Positions 1 through 9,003 are shown, counted from the first letter of the stretch. The stretch is DNA of 64,000 bases from an uncultured Collinsella sp. (GCA_902475245.1 CABRYP010000001.1:62001-126000), one strand, 5' to 3'. Numbers and translations are program-made. Notes: a model not told the origin generated them from the letters alone.

Positions 1-683
1 TCGAACAGGGTCTTATGGAACTGGGTGTGGTGGTCGCGTGCCCAGGTGAAGAGCGCCTGGTCAAAGTCGCCTTGGCTGGTGGGGATGCCATAGACGCCGG
101 CGACTTCCACGCGCACGAACTCCAGCGCGGGCAGCTTGTTGATGGCCGTGAGCGCAAACGGCGAGGTGGGCTCCTCGAACAGGTAATGGCTGCCTTGCAG
201 CGCGCCGCAGCCGGTGCAGGTGCTGGCGAGCGATACGGTCTTGGTGGTGCGCGACGTTACGGGCTTGTAGCCGCAGCGCTCGCGCAGGTAGTCGCGGATC
301 TCGGCCGGCACGCAGCCCAGCGCGGGGATGATGGCTATGGCGTTGGCGCGGGCGGTATCGATCGCGATGTGGCCTGCGTCGTCCATGGCGGGTGCAGCGC
401 CGGGCGCAGCCTTGCTGCCCGAGTCCTCGGCCACCCGATACGGAATGCCAAAGGCCGCCACCGTCGTCTGCTCGTGGCACTTCCAACATTCGCGCTTGCC
501 CAGCACTAGGTAGATGTAGGGCGCGCTGGGGTCGGAGCGATCCACGCCGGGCAGCCATTGAGCAAAGGGCTCCGGGTTGACGCCATCGGGCACGTACCAG
601 ATCTTCTTGGCCCGGTCCCACTTGGCGCCCAGGGCCTTGGCCTCGTCTTTGTGCGAAAAGGGAACATCGAGCTCGGTGCGCAT
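1..683 (-). CDS. DUF5710 zinc-finger protein, C-terminus outside window
   Basis: This gene runs off the left edge. The ATG at 683 follows an AAAGGAG ribosome site, and 227 codons stay open to base 1. Residues 1-34 match the DUF5710 module (VPFSHKDEAKALGAKWD, then WYVPDG), a small domain often found beside DNA-handling proteins. Two CxxC pairs, CWKC at 66-69 and CTGC at 156-159, could bind one zinc. No catalytic motif is visible. The family has no firm biochemical role, so no function is assigned. A toprim or helicase domain could follow beyond the edge. Confidence 0.75.
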   Translation of the reverse strand, partial: MRTELDVPFSHKDEAKALGAKWDRAKKIWYVPDGVNPEPFAQWLPGVDRSDPSAPYIYLVLGKRECWKCHEQTTVAAFGIPYRVAEDSGSKAAPGAAPAMDDAGHIAIDTARANAIAIIPALGCVPAEIRDYLRERCGYKPVTSRTTKTVSLASTCTGCGALQGSHYLFEEPTSPFALTAINKLPALEFVRVEVAGVYGIPTSQGDFDQALFTWARDHHTQFHKTLF

Positions 684-1085
684 GGCGGCTCCTTTGTGCG
701 GCTTGCGGTGCATGTGCTCCAAGGATACCCCAGCGCTGGGTGCTCGATGCGCACGACTGGGGCCGGCGGTATTTGAGCTGGTGGCCGGTGGCGTCTGCTG
801 CCTTAACGGGGCGATTGCGGCGTGGCGAGCGGTCGTTGGATGGATGCTTCGACCGTCCAAGAAGTCGCGGGGTGTTTTAGCGGGGGCGTGCCGTCAAGCA
901 AATGGGCAAGTGCATGGTCAGCTTTTGGTCAGTTGATCGGCAACCTTGCCAAAAGCTTGACGGATTTGCAGCTAGACGTCGACGAATGAGCACTTTGGAC
1001 GCGCCGCGGCGAAAATCCGCCGGTTGTTTGTCGAAAACTTAGCAGGACTGCCAACGGCCACCGACGCGCGTGCTATCTTCGCGCC
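684..1085. other. 402-bp intergenic region with direct repeats and a possible leaderless promoter
   Basis: No gene is supported here. The stretch holds the divergent start regions of the DUF5710 gene and the gene at 1086. GGTCAG occurs twice 11 bp apart at 916-932, and a 21-bp block at 943-963 matches one upstream of the Tad operon (34583-34603) at 19 of 21 bases. A TATCTT box at 1074-1079 lies directly before the ATG at 1086. Confidence 0.6.
916..963 (+). promoter_or_regulatory. Putative regulator site shared with the Tad pilus operon
   Basis: A GGTCAG direct repeat (916-921 and 927-932) is followed by the block ACCTTGCC-N3-AGCTTGACGG at 943-963. Both parts recur at 34583-34623, upstream of cpaB, in swapped order. 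An 11-bp repeat period places two sites on one DNA face, as with many activators. The regulator is unknown. Confidence 0.45.
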
Positions 1086-2189
1086 ATGAGGTACTTTATC
1101 GTTTCACATAACGCTGCGCTGGCGCTTTTGGCGCACATGCCGAACCCTCGATTTGGGGATTCGGAACCAGAGGTCGTGTCGATTGCAGGCGCCTGCGCGC
1201 TCCTGGACCAAGAGGCGCAGGAGGTTATCGATCGCTATGACCTGGGGGTCGAAACGCTGGATTTGCTGGTGCCGTCGCGCATCGATCGCCGGCGGAGCAA
1301 GCATGTTAAGACGCACCTGTGCACCAACGAGCTCCCGGCGGGTTCGTTTATCTCGCTGGGCCACTGGATGGGCGACCTGGATGCGTATGTGTGCTCTCCT
1401 GAGCTGGCGTTTTTGCAGGCTGCGCACGATGGCGATGCGGCGGCGGCCATCTATGCCGGCTATGCCATGACATCGGACTACCGGCTGGATAACCTTGCTC
1501 CCGGTGGGGTGACCGGCAGGGATGCGGGCATGCGCGATGGCAGGCTCACGACTAAGGAACTCATCGCGGCGTATATCGAGAAGTCCCCCAAGGTGAGAGA
1601 TCTTGCGAAGGCAAAGGCGCTCCTTGCATATGTGATCGAGGGGTCGCGCTCTCCGAGGGAATCGGGGCTGTGCATGTTTATGTCGCTGCCTACGCGCTAC
1701 GGCGGGTATGCATTGGGCAAGGCCGAGCTCAACAAGAAGGTCTTCATCCGCGATGGATACAACGATGGGCGCAATCGCAGGCTTCGCGTGTTGGAACGCA
1801 CGCCCGACATAACGCTTACGGCTAAAGTCGAGGTGGGCATGGATAAAGTAAAGGCCGGGCTGCTGCCAGAGGTACTGACCGCGCTGGTTGATTACGACAG
1901 CGATGCCATCCACGACGGAAGCGAGAAGATCCACAAGGATGCCGAACGCCGCAACGAGCTGCAGATGCTCAATGGGGTCGCGTACTTTACGGTGACGACT
2001 GACCAGGCAAGCGACTACGACAAGCTCGTTCGCTTGTGCGAACGCGTCCGACGGAAACTGCATCGGAATAAGCGACCCATTTTTAACAAGCCCATGAGCG
2101 AGGAACAGCGATACTTTGTCCTCAAGCGCGTCGAAACGAAGCGTTTTAAGCTTTGGCAAACGGTTATCGAGGCGCGTCAACATTGGTAG
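1086..2189 (+). CDS. PD-(D/E)XK-like (DUF559/VSR-type) orphan protein
   Basis: This 367-residue protein has no signal peptide or membrane segment. Its middle and C-terminal parts align by eye with the gene at 26975-28048: SPRES-N5-MSLP against SPFEV-N5-ISLP, then DYDS...H, then DAERRNEL-N5-VAYFTVT against DAERATAL-N5-YDVIQIT. That pattern fits the DUF559/VSR endonuclease fold, with conserved acids and a closing helix. No partner gene is adjacent. A TATCTT -10 box ends 6 bp before the ATG and no ribosome site is seen, so the mRNA may be leaderless. Nuclease activity is inferred and the active site may be degenerate. An AbiEi-like regulator is an alternative. Confidence 0.6.
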   Translation: MRYFIVSHNAALALLAHMPNPRFGDSEPEVVSIAGACALLDQEAQEVIDRYDLGVETLDLLVPSRIDRRRSKHVKTHLCTNELPAGSFISLGHWMGDLDAYVCSPELAFLQAAHDGDAAAAIYAGYAMTSDYRLDNLAPGGVTGRDAGMRDGRLTTKELIAAYIEKSPKVRDLAKAKALLAYVIEGSRSPRESGLCMFMSLPTRYGGYALGKAELNKKVFIRDGYNDGRNRRLRVLERTPDITLTAKVEVGMDKVKAGLLPEVLTALVDYDSDAIHDGSEKIHKDAERRNELQMLNGVAYFTVTTDQASDYDKLVRLCERVRRKLHRNKRPIFNKPMSEEQRYFVLKRVETKRFKLWQTVIEARQHW

Positions 2190-2225
2190 GGGCGGTTGCT
2201 GGGGGTGGGGCCAGGGGCCTTATTT

Positions 2226-2409
2226 TCAGGTCTAATACTTTTCCCGAGAAGTGAACGAGTCAAAACGGACCCCCGAAGCATCGACACTTTTGGCGGCTCA
2301 TTTCCTGCGGTTTTGACATTGGAATCCTGCGGTTTTTGCTTTGAAAAGTGTGGATGCTTCGGTGGTCCAAATAAGCTCGTTCACTTCTCGGGAAAAGTAT
2401 TAGACCTGA
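2226..2409. repeat. 184-bp long inverted-repeat (MITE-like) element
   Basis: The outer arms at 2226-2259 and 2376-2409 are perfect 34-bp inverted copies. After a short unpaired stretch a second pair (about 2267-2291 and 2344-2368) matches at 23 of 25 bases. The roughly 50-bp loop repeats TCCTGCGGTTTT twice. TTAT flanks both sides (2220-2223 and 2410-2413), offset by 2 bp on the left, and may be a target duplication. No coding capacity is seen. Confidence 0.8.
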
Positions 2410-2617
2410 TTATGGGAAGGCTATCTGGATGTGGCCACGAGGCTTGTGAAGGCCAGATTGGGGCGGTCACCAAGGCTGTTTGGGTGGCTTTGGGCCTAAT
2501 CGGGGTGATCGCTGGGGCTACTTGGGCGATTTTAGGCCCGGCTGGGATGGTTATTGGAGCTGTCGAAGCGGCTTTGGGTGCTGCGGCGACCTTTTGGCTT
2601 GGCGGCGTAAAACAAAA

Positions 2618-2644
2618 CAGCTCAGAGGCTTCGCCTCTGAGCTG
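2618..2644 (-). terminator. Terminator of tRNA-Val
   Basis: A perfect 12-bp stem with a 3-base loop is followed, on the minus strand, by a T-rich run (TTTTGTTTTA). It lies 8 bp beyond the 3' end of tRNA-Val. Confidence 0.85.
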
Positions 2645-2652
2645 CGAACATT

Positions 2653-2728
2653 TGGTGGGCGTTAGAAGATTTGAACTTCTGACCTCTTCCGTGTCAGGGA
2701 AGCGCTCTCCCCCTGAGCTAAACGCCCG
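2653..2728 (-). tRNA. tRNA-Val (GAC)
   Basis: The minus strand folds as a full cloverleaf. The acceptor is CGGGCGT paired with ACGCCCA-side bases, CCA is encoded, and the anticodon arm is CTTCC-CTGACAC-GGAAG, giving anticodon GAC. A terminator follows at 2618-2644. Confidence 0.93.
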
Positions 2729-2957
2729 ATCAAGGGTGCGCGAGTGCGCAGGGAATAATATAACGGAGCTCCCGCCCAGTGGCAAGAACTATTTTTTAAA
2801 AAGCGGCGATTTGCGACCCTATCCGCCCCGATGTAGCGCGTACAGCACGCGGAAAGTCGCGTTTGTACCCCCGACGAACAGCACATTCGCGTAGAATAAC
2901 TCCATTATGGGCAAATGGTGTCCAGGCAGTTTACAACACGGCATCTGGGGGAGGGGC

Positions 2958-3842
2958 ATGTCGGACGCGCGTTCGCTGCAAAAACAGTTCAATCGCATGC
3001 TCGCCACGTTGCTGGTGGCCCTTGCTGCTGCCGGAGCCGTAACGTATGCCTGGTACATCTACAATGCCAACCGCCATATCACCGACGTCAAGATGGCCGC
3101 GGGCACGGGCGTCACCTTCCTTATCTCCAACGAGTACGACGGCGAATACAAGACCAACGCCGGCCTGAGCTTTGCAGGTCTGCTCGATCCCGTCTCGACC
3201 GACAACGTGCTCAACGGCTTCCAAAAGGTAACGGGCTTTACCGGCGGAACCACGCAGGATTCGCTGTTTGCCAGCATGTTTGGCGCGGCCGAGCATTCCG
3301 ACTATTACAAGACATCCCTGTACCTGGCCACCAACTCGGCCGCAACCGACGTGTACCTGTCGGGCATCGACTTTACCGAGCAGGACTCGGCAAACCCCAT
3401 TTCCACTGCCCTGCGCGTGGGGCTGGTCGCCTATGCTCCAGGGCAGGGCGACACCGTTACGGGTCAGTACGTCTTTGAGGTCTCGGGCGAGCACAATCCT
3501 CAGGCACGCTACAACACCCTCGACGGCAAGGATGCCGGCGAAAACGAGCAGAACCGCCTGGTGCTCGACAGTACCCGCTCCGATGGCGCCACGATCCATT
3601 TTGACCAGCTGACCAGCGCAAACTTCTGCGACTACAACGAAGACACCGGCATCGTGAGCCTCAAGGAGGCCACGACCAAGATCTGCAGCCTGCCCGCCGC
3701 TGCCAAGGGCGCCGACCGTAGTACGCCCGTGCGTGTGGATGTATACGTGTGGCTCGAAGGCTGCGACCCCGATTGCACCAACAACCTAGCCGCCACCAGC
3801 CTGCAATCGCTGGCGCTGCGCTTTGCCGGCAAGCGTTCGTAA
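2958..3842 (+). CDS. SipW-type surface protein A (TasA/camelysin-like)
   Basis: First of four tandem surface proteins (294 aa). The ATG at 2958 has a GGGGAGGGG ribosome site; the upstream ATG at 2907 has none. The N-terminus has basic residues, a hydrophobic core and TYAWY at 29-33, the hallmark of SipW-cognate signal peptides. The mature part looks beta-rich. Near the C-terminus (about 260-271) is VYVWLEGCDPDC, a motif shared by all four proteins; the two Cys could form a disulfide outside the cell. No LPxTG sorting signal is present, so the protein is probably a polymer or matrix subunit like TasA. The signal peptidases at 6556 and 11332 are the likely processing enzymes. Confidence 0.8.
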   Translation: MSDARSLQKQFNRMLATLLVALAAAGAVTYAWYIYNANRHITDVKMAAGTGVTFLISNEYDGEYKTNAGLSFAGLLDPVSTDNVLNGFQKVTGFTGGTTQDSLFASMFGAAEHSDYYKTSLYLATNSAATDVYLSGIDFTEQDSANPISTALRVGLVAYAPGQGDTVTGQYVFEVSGEHNPQARYNTLDGKDAGENEQNRLVLDSTRSDGATIHFDQLTSANFCDYNEDTGIVSLKEATTKICSLPAAAKGADRSTPVRVDVYVWLEGCDPDCTNNLAATSLQSLALRFAGKRS

Positions 3843-3852
3843 GGGGCCGGGG

Positions 3853-4689
3853 ATGAGTACGTCGAACATCAAAGATATCTTGGGCTCGCGCCGCCGTATG
3901 GTTGCTGCGGCCGCATGGATGTTGGTGCTGGTGGCCGCCCTGAGTGCCGCTACCTACGCCTGGTTTAGCAACTCGCGCTACACCAACGTGACGCCCGTGG
4001 CACACACGGTAAGCGACGAGGGCTCCGACCTGCAGATTGGACTTTCGGCCAACGGACCATGGGACACAACGGCAACGCTTGCCGCCGCCGACAAAACACT
4101 CTACCCCATCTCGACGGCAGACCTTTCCCGCTTTTGGCGTGGCACCTTCCAAAATGCCGCGGGCATTACGACCGACTACGCCGACTGCACCGCGCAGCTG
4201 AACGACTATGCCCTCACTGGCACGCTGTACCTTAAGGGCAGCGATAGCGCTCTCAACGTGTACCTGTACCAGGGCCAGATGAGCGTGACGAGCGACCCGC
4301 AACTGCTGGCCGCACTGCGCCTGGGCCTGGTCATCACGACCCAGTCCGGTACGCAAACGCATATCTTTACCTGCGACGATCTGGGCAACACCTCGGGCGC
4401 CACCAGTAGGCGTACCACCGCGCAAGACGGCGTGGTCGTGGCGCCCGGTGCCTCGGGCTGGACCTACACCGCCGATCCCGCACGCGCCATAAGCGCCTAC
4501 AGCATGGACGGCGCCGGCGACACGCCCACAGCGCGCGCAGGCGCTACGCCCATCTGCACGCTGCCCGCCAACGAGGTGGCAAGCGTTCGCTACGTTGTGT
4601 ACATGGAAGGCTGCGACGCCAATTGCATCGACGAGGCCCAGGCCCGCGATGTGGTGCTGCAGCTTGCCTTTGCCGCGGCCAAGGCATAA
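3853..4689 (+). CDS. SipW-type surface protein B
   Basis: Second tandem surface protein (278 aa), starting 10 bp after gene A with an AAGGGG ribosome site. The N-terminus is GSRRR, a hydrophobic run and TYAWF at 34-38, the SipW-cognate pattern. The core resembles protein A in order: YPISTADLSRFW, a TLYLKGS strand, then ALRLGLV. The C-terminal VVYMEGCDANC (about 247-258) repeats the shared motif with both Cys. It is probably exported and trimmed by the local signal peptidases and assembled with A, C and D. Which subunit is major or minor cannot be told. Confidence 0.8.
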   Translation: MSTSNIKDILGSRRRMVAAAAWMLVLVAALSAATYAWFSNSRYTNVTPVAHTVSDEGSDLQIGLSANGPWDTTATLAAADKTLYPISTADLSRFWRGTFQNAAGITTDYADCTAQLNDYALTGTLYLKGSDSALNVYLYQGQMSVTSDPQLLAALRLGLVITTQSGTQTHIFTCDDLGNTSGATSRRTTAQDGVVVAPGASGWTYTADPARAISAYSMDGAGDTPTARAGATPICTLPANEVASVRYVVYMEGCDANCIDEAQARDVVLQLAFAAAKA

Positions 4690-4702
4690 GGGGGCGAGCG
4701 AC

Positions 4703-5689
4703 ATGAAAGACCAGAAGCACATGCCAGCAGATAGCTGCGAAGCCAAAACCCAGAGCACGGGCCCCGCAGCCCCCTCCAGCGCGTCCGCCGAGCGCTCACA
4801 CCTCGAGGACGCCGCCGCCAGCCGCCATGCCCGCCGCGCGCGTGCCTACATCGCGCTCGTTATGGTGGCGCTCGCCGCCACTTTGGGCGTCGCGACTTAC
4901 GCCTGGTTTACCAACAACATGAAGGTCAACACCAACTCGGTGAGCGTGCACAGCGACACGTCCAAGTTGGCGCTGGAGCTGGGCGACGCCGACCGCGGCA
5001 GCTGGTCGCAGCAAGGCGATGCATCTCTGACCTCCACCGCGAGCGGCGCCGTGACGCTCTACCCGGTCTCGACCTTTGACCTCAACGGCTTTGCTGCCTG
5101 CGCGCAAAACAACTCTGTCGGCGATGCCACAGTGTTTGAGCAGGCAAAAGACAACGGCTCCGCGTTCTATCACGGCTGGATCGATCTGCGCCCCACCATT
5201 GCCGGAACGGGCGCCAGCAAGGTTAAGGGCAAGGTGAGCCTGTATCTGGCCGAATCGCTGGTCCCACAGGGTGCCGATGCCGAGCTGCTGCGCGCAGCCC
5301 GCGTGGGCATTAAGGTCTCGAGCGGCAGCCAGGTGCTTGCCACCAACATCTTTGAGCTCGACAGTTCCGACAGCGGCCATCGCGGCGAGCATCCCACGAC
5401 CGCGCCTGCGGGCCTGGCGGGCTACGCCGATGGCATGCTGCTGGGCTGGCAAAACGGCCAGCTCGCTTGCGGTGCCAACGTGACGCGGGACCCGGCCGCC
5501 TTTACCCTGGACGCCGGCGAGACGGCCGAGCGCCCGCAAAACTCGCTCGCCACGCTGGCGCTGGGCCAGACCTATCGTCTGGATATCTATTACTACATCG
5601 AGGGCACCGACCCCGATAGCGCCGACTATCTCTATCAAGACCCGGGTACCCTGCACCTGGCCCTCTTTGCGACCTTGGACGGTGAGTAG
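4703..5689 (+). CDS. SipW-type surface protein C
   Basis: Third tandem surface protein (328 aa). The ATG at 4703 follows a GGGGGCGAG ribosome site. It differs by a 45-residue polar cytosolic extension before the hydrophobic core and TYAWF at 65-69. The core repeats the family order (LYPVSTFDLNGF, VSLYLAE, LRAARVGI). The C-terminal motif is YYIEGTDPDS (about 297-306), so the second Cys of A, B and D is Ser here. The long N-terminal extension is absent from A and B and could contact cytosolic partners before cleavage; that is speculation. Confidence 0.8.
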   Translation: MKDQKHMPADSCEAKTQSTGPAAPSSASAERSHLEDAAASRHARRARAYIALVMVALAATLGVATYAWFTNNMKVNTNSVSVHSDTSKLALELGDADRGSWSQQGDASLTSTASGAVTLYPVSTFDLNGFAACAQNNSVGDATVFEQAKDNGSAFYHGWIDLRPTIAGTGASKVKGKVSLYLAESLVPQGADAELLRAARVGIKVSSGSQVLATNIFELDSSDSGHRGEHPTTAPAGLAGYADGMLLGWQNGQLACGANVTRDPAAFTLDAGETAERPQNSLATLALGQTYRLDIYYYIEGTDPDSADYLYQDPGTLHLALFATLDGE

Positions 5690-5691
5690 CC

Positions 5692-6495
5692 ATGACGCGT
5701 AAGCAGCCCGCCGCCAACTGCGCGCCCGCCACCGGCAAGTCCAACGCCGCCGCCCCCGCCGACACCGACCTGCGCCGCAAGCTCGCCACCACCGTGGTGC
5801 TGGTGCTGTTTGCGCTGGTGGCGATAGCCATGGCAACCTTTGCCTGGTTTTCCATCGCCGATAGCGCCAAGACCCGCATGCTCATGATCGACGCCAACGC
5901 CGACGGCTCGCTGCGCTTTGACCTGGACGAGCACGCCACATTCGACGAATACGTGCACAGCCTGGGCTTCGACCAGATCTCGGCGCGCATCGCCAGCGAA
6001 AAGGGCGTGGACATCGATGCATCCATGCTCAAACCCGTTACCACGAGCGACTATCAGACCTTCACCTTCGAAGACGGTTCCACCGTCGATCCCGCCACCG
6101 GCGCCTACCTGGAGTTTACGCTGCACTTTATGAGCAGCACGGACCTGCGCGTTCGTCTGACCGGGCAGGACGGCGACGGTGGCGCGTCCGGCACGCGGTT
6201 TAGCTCCGACACGCAGGGTATGGCCAGCGCCATGCGCATGAGCTTTACCGCCGACGGTCACACCTGGGTCTATAACCCCAACGGGGGCGGGGGCTCGTCT
6301 GGTGCGGCCACTGTCTTTGGGCTCGACTCGGGCGCTGCCACCGCGGCCAGCGATATGTTCGACCTGATAAAAGATACGGATAAGCCGGTAACCGTTCGCA
6401 TATGGCTCGAGGGAACGGACCCAAATTGCACTAATATGCTAAAGGGAGCTAACTATTCGGTTTCGATGCGCTTTGAGGGCATCGAGGAACAGTAG
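5692..6495 (+). CDS. SipW-type surface protein D
   Basis: Fourth tandem surface protein (267 aa), starting 2 bp after the stop of C with GGTGAG as ribosome site. It has a 30-residue polar lead, a hydrophobic segment and TFAWF at 49-53. A glycine-rich stretch (NPNGGGGSSG) lies in the middle. The C-terminal RIWLEGTDPNC (about 236-246) matches the shared motif. Its interior is the most diverged of the four, so it may be a specialised or capping subunit. It directly precedes the first signal peptidase. Confidence 0.78.
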   Translation: MTRKQPAANCAPATGKSNAAAPADTDLRRKLATTVVLVLFALVAIAMATFAWFSIADSAKTRMLMIDANADGSLRFDLDEHATFDEYVHSLGFDQISARIASEKGVDIDASMLKPVTTSDYQTFTFEDGSTVDPATGAYLEFTLHFMSSTDLRVRLTGQDGDGGASGTRFSSDTQGMASAMRMSFTADGHTWVYNPNGGGGSSGAATVFGLDSGAATAASDMFDLIKDTDKPVTVRIWLEGTDPNCTNMLKGANYSVSMRFEGIEEQ

Positions 6496-6555
6496 ATATG
6501 CACGGCGGCCGCCGGGCCGCGCACGACCTAGACAGACACGGTAGTAAGGGACATC

Positions 6556-7305
6556 ATGCAATCTGTTAAAAAAGTCGCATCCATCGCACTGAGCGTCGTC
6601 ATGTGGATCATCATCCTGGTGGCGGCCCTGTATGCGTTTACCACGCTCGCCACGCACGAGGACGGCAGCGTCTCGGACATCGCCGGCTTCACCCCGCTCG
6701 CCGTGCAGTCCGACTCCATGGCGCCCACGTTTAACAAGGGCGACCTCATCATCATCAAAAAGTGCGACACCTCCAAGCTCGAGGTGGGCGACATCGTGAC
6801 GTTCCATACCATCATCGACAACGAGTACGCGCTCAACACGCACCGCATCGCCGCCATCGACGAGGTCAACGGCATGCGCAGCTTTACCACCAAGGGCGAC
6901 AACAACGACGTGGCCGATACGCACATCATCAGCGACGGCGACATCGTGGGCAAGTACGTGTTTGCGCTGCCGCAGATGGGTAAGGTCATGGACTTCCTGT
7001 CCAGCTCCATGGGCTTCCTCATTGTGATCGTGCTGCCCATGCTGCTGTTCTTTATCTACCAGGTGTATCACCTCATCGTGGTGGGCATGAACCTCAAGCG
7101 CGCTATGGCCGAGGAAGACCGCCTGGCCGCCGCGGCCGCCATCGTGGACGCCGAGGGCAAGGGCGACACCGCGACTGTCACCGCCGATAACGCCGCCGAG
7201 CAGCTTGCCCAGGCCGAGGCCAAGCTCGAGGAAGCCCGTCGTCTGAAGGCCGAGGCCGAGGCGGCGATGAACGCAAACAAGCAGGAGGACAGCGACAGTG
7301 AGTGA
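6556..7305 (+). CDS. SipW-like (ER-type) signal peptidase I with cytosolic coiled tail
   Basis: This 249-aa protein has a membrane segment at about 10-30, catalytic Ser54 in QSDSMAP, and His96 in LNTHRI where typical bacterial enzymes have Lys. GDNND at 114-118 is the conserved late box. The Ser-His type is that of SipW and the eukaryotic/archaeal enzymes, which process TasA-like exports. A second membrane segment at about 147-170 leaves roughly 75 charged Ala/Glu/Lys-rich residues in the cytosol, likely helical, an unusual addition. Its end overlaps the next gene by 8 bp, which implies translational coupling to the AAA+ ATPase. Confidence 0.88.
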   Translation: MQSVKKVASIALSVVMWIIILVAALYAFTTLATHEDGSVSDIAGFTPLAVQSDSMAPTFNKGDLIIIKKCDTSKLEVGDIVTFHTIIDNEYALNTHRIAAIDEVNGMRSFTTKGDNNDVADTHIISDGDIVGKYVFALPQMGKVMDFLSSSMGFLIVIVLPMLLFFIYQVYHLIVVGMNLKRAMAEEDRLAAAAAIVDAEGKGDTATVTADNAAEQLAQAEAKLEEARRLKAEAEAAMNANKQEDSDSE

Positions 7306-8995
7306 GTTTCTGGGATTTGCCTGGGAGCTGCTGGCAAAGGTCGTCTACAACGTCGTTGCCGTCGTGAGCTCCATCCTTAATCTGCTGGTGTTTGGCTGGG
7401 TTGAGTACTTCAGCATCTTTATGACCTACTTCACCACGTTTGACCTGGTGGGCAAGATCGGCGCGGTCATTCTGTTTGCCATGCTCATCGCGGTCCCCGT
7501 GCTGATCGTGGCCATTCTGGTTCACCGCTACCGCATCAACCGTCGCCTGCATCGCGACGACACGTCCAACAAGGCACTCTATCGCGAGATCGGCCGCCTG
7601 AACAAGCAGGTGCTCGACCTTATGGACGAGAAAAACAAGCTGCTGGCGCTCAAGGTCAATGCCATGGGCGGCACCAAGCAGATTCCGTACGTGGGCGCCT
7701 CGGCCCTGGCCGACGATCACCTGCCCACGGTGGGCAACGTGGTGGGCGCCGCCGTGGGCGCCGGTGCGCCTGCGGGCGAGGGCGCCACGGCTGCCGTGGT
7801 GTCGGGCAACGCGTCGCTCGCGCTCGATGGCGAGGGCGTCAAGGATGCCGCGGCCGCCATGGCCAAGGCTACCGTCGAGGCCAAGACTCTTGCTGAGGAA
7901 AAAGAGATCGCCCAGGCCAACCGCTTTCCCAAGCTGTCCCTTGTGGACCTTAAGTACCGCGACTGGGAATCGCCGGCCTACGACGATGCCATCTCGCTGG
8001 AGGACTTTGTCGACAGCTTCCGCGCGTTCGCCTGCAGCCAGATGAAGCTCTACTACACGCCCGAGGTCATCCGCCGCTTTGTGGCCGGCATGGCCGCCTC
8101 CAAGCTGCTGATCCTGGAGGGCATCTCGGGTACCGGTAAGACGTCGCTGCCCTACAGCTTTAGCCGCTACCTGGACAACCCCGCGACCATCGTGTCGGTG
8201 CAGCCGAGCTTCCGCGACCGCACCGAGGTGCTCGGCTACTTTAACGAGTTTTCCAAGCGCTTTAACGAGACCGAGTTCCTCCGCGCCGTGTACGAGGCGG
8301 GCCTTCGCCAGGACCCGTCCATGATCGTGCTCGACGAGATGAACCTCGCCCGCGTGGAGTACTACTTTGCCGAGATCCTATCGGTACTCGAGATGCCCAG
8401 CCACGACGAGTGGGTGCTCGACCTGGTGCCTACCCAGTGGGCGGCCGACCCCAAGGGCCTGCACGACGGCAAGCTCACCATTCCCGACAGCCTGTGGTTT
8501 ATCGGCACCGCCAACAACGACGACTCTACCTTTACCATCACGGACAAGGTGTACGACCGCGCGATCCCCATCGAGCTCAACGAGCGCGCCGACGCGTTTG
8601 AGTGCGAGCCGCACGAGCGCGTGCACGTGACGGCCGAGCATCTGCAGTATCTGTTCCAAAAGGCCAAGGTCGAGTACGTGATCGACGACGAGCTGCTCCA
8701 GAAGATGCACAAGCTGGACCAGTACCTGCAGACCCGATTTAAGCTGGCCTTTGGCAACCGTATCATCAAGCAGATGTACGACTTTATCCCCGTGTACGTG
8801 GCGTGCGGCGGCACCGAGCTGGGCGGCATGGACTACATCATCGCCCGCAAGGTGCTCAAGAAGTTTGAGTCCATGAACGTGAGCTTTGTGCGCGACGAGA
8901 TGAAGGGCCTGATCGAGTACATCAAGAAGACCTTTGGCGAGGGAGGCCTGCCCGATTCCGTCATGTACCTGCAGCGGATCCAGAACTTCTACTAA
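7298..8995 (+). CDS. Membrane-anchored McrB-like AAA+ ATPase
   Basis: A GTG start with AGGAGG 9 bp upstream gives 565 aa. Two hydrophobic segments (about 10-45 and 50-77) are followed by a basic, coiled linker and, from about 230, a McrB-type AAA+ domain: Walker A GISGTGKTS at 275-283, Walker B IVLDEMNLARVEYYF at 343-357, sensor 1 FIGTANNDD at 401-409 and a candidate arginine finger at R421. DEMNLAR is typical of McrB and related AAA_5 proteins. McrB itself is a soluble GTPase of a restriction system; membrane anchoring here is unusual. Partners are probably the DUF2357 protein downstream and the signal peptidases on either side. Nucleotide choice is unknown. Confidence 0.85.
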   Translation: MSEFLGFAWELLAKVVYNVVAVVSSILNLLVFGWVEYFSIFMTYFTTFDLVGKIGAVILFAMLIAVPVLIVAILVHRYRINRRLHRDDTSNKALYREIGRLNKQVLDLMDEKNKLLALKVNAMGGTKQIPYVGASALADDHLPTVGNVVGAAVGAGAPAGEGATAAVVSGNASLALDGEGVKDAAAAMAKATVEAKTLAEEKEIAQANRFPKLSLVDLKYRDWESPAYDDAISLEDFVDSFRAFACSQMKLYYTPEVIRRFVAGMAASKLLILEGISGTGKTSLPYSFSRYLDNPATIVSVQPSFRDRTEVLGYFNEFSKRFNETEFLRAVYEAGLRQDPSMIVLDEMNLARVEYYFAEILSVLEMPSHDEWVLDLVPTQWAADPKGLHDGKLTIPDSLWFIGTANNDDSTFTITDKVYDRAIPIELNERADAFECEPHERVHVTAEHLQYLFQKAKVEYVIDDELLQKMHKLDQYLQTRFKLAFGNRIIKQMYDFIPVYVACGGTELGGMDYIIARKVLKKFESMNVSFVRDEMKGLIEYIKKTFGEGGLPDSVMYLQRIQNFY

Positions 8996-9003
8996 TGGCG
9001 TAA

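Noticed and set aside
2196..2894. Plus-strand frame with a hydrophobic Ala/Gly stretch (ATG at 2412)
   Set aside because: It reads through the inverted repeat, the terminator and the antisense of tRNA-Val before stopping, and has no ribosome site. A small membrane protein is conceivable but not supported.
2907..2957. Upstream ATG for surface protein A
   Set aside because: No ribosome site and it adds 17 residues before an otherwise normal signal peptide.
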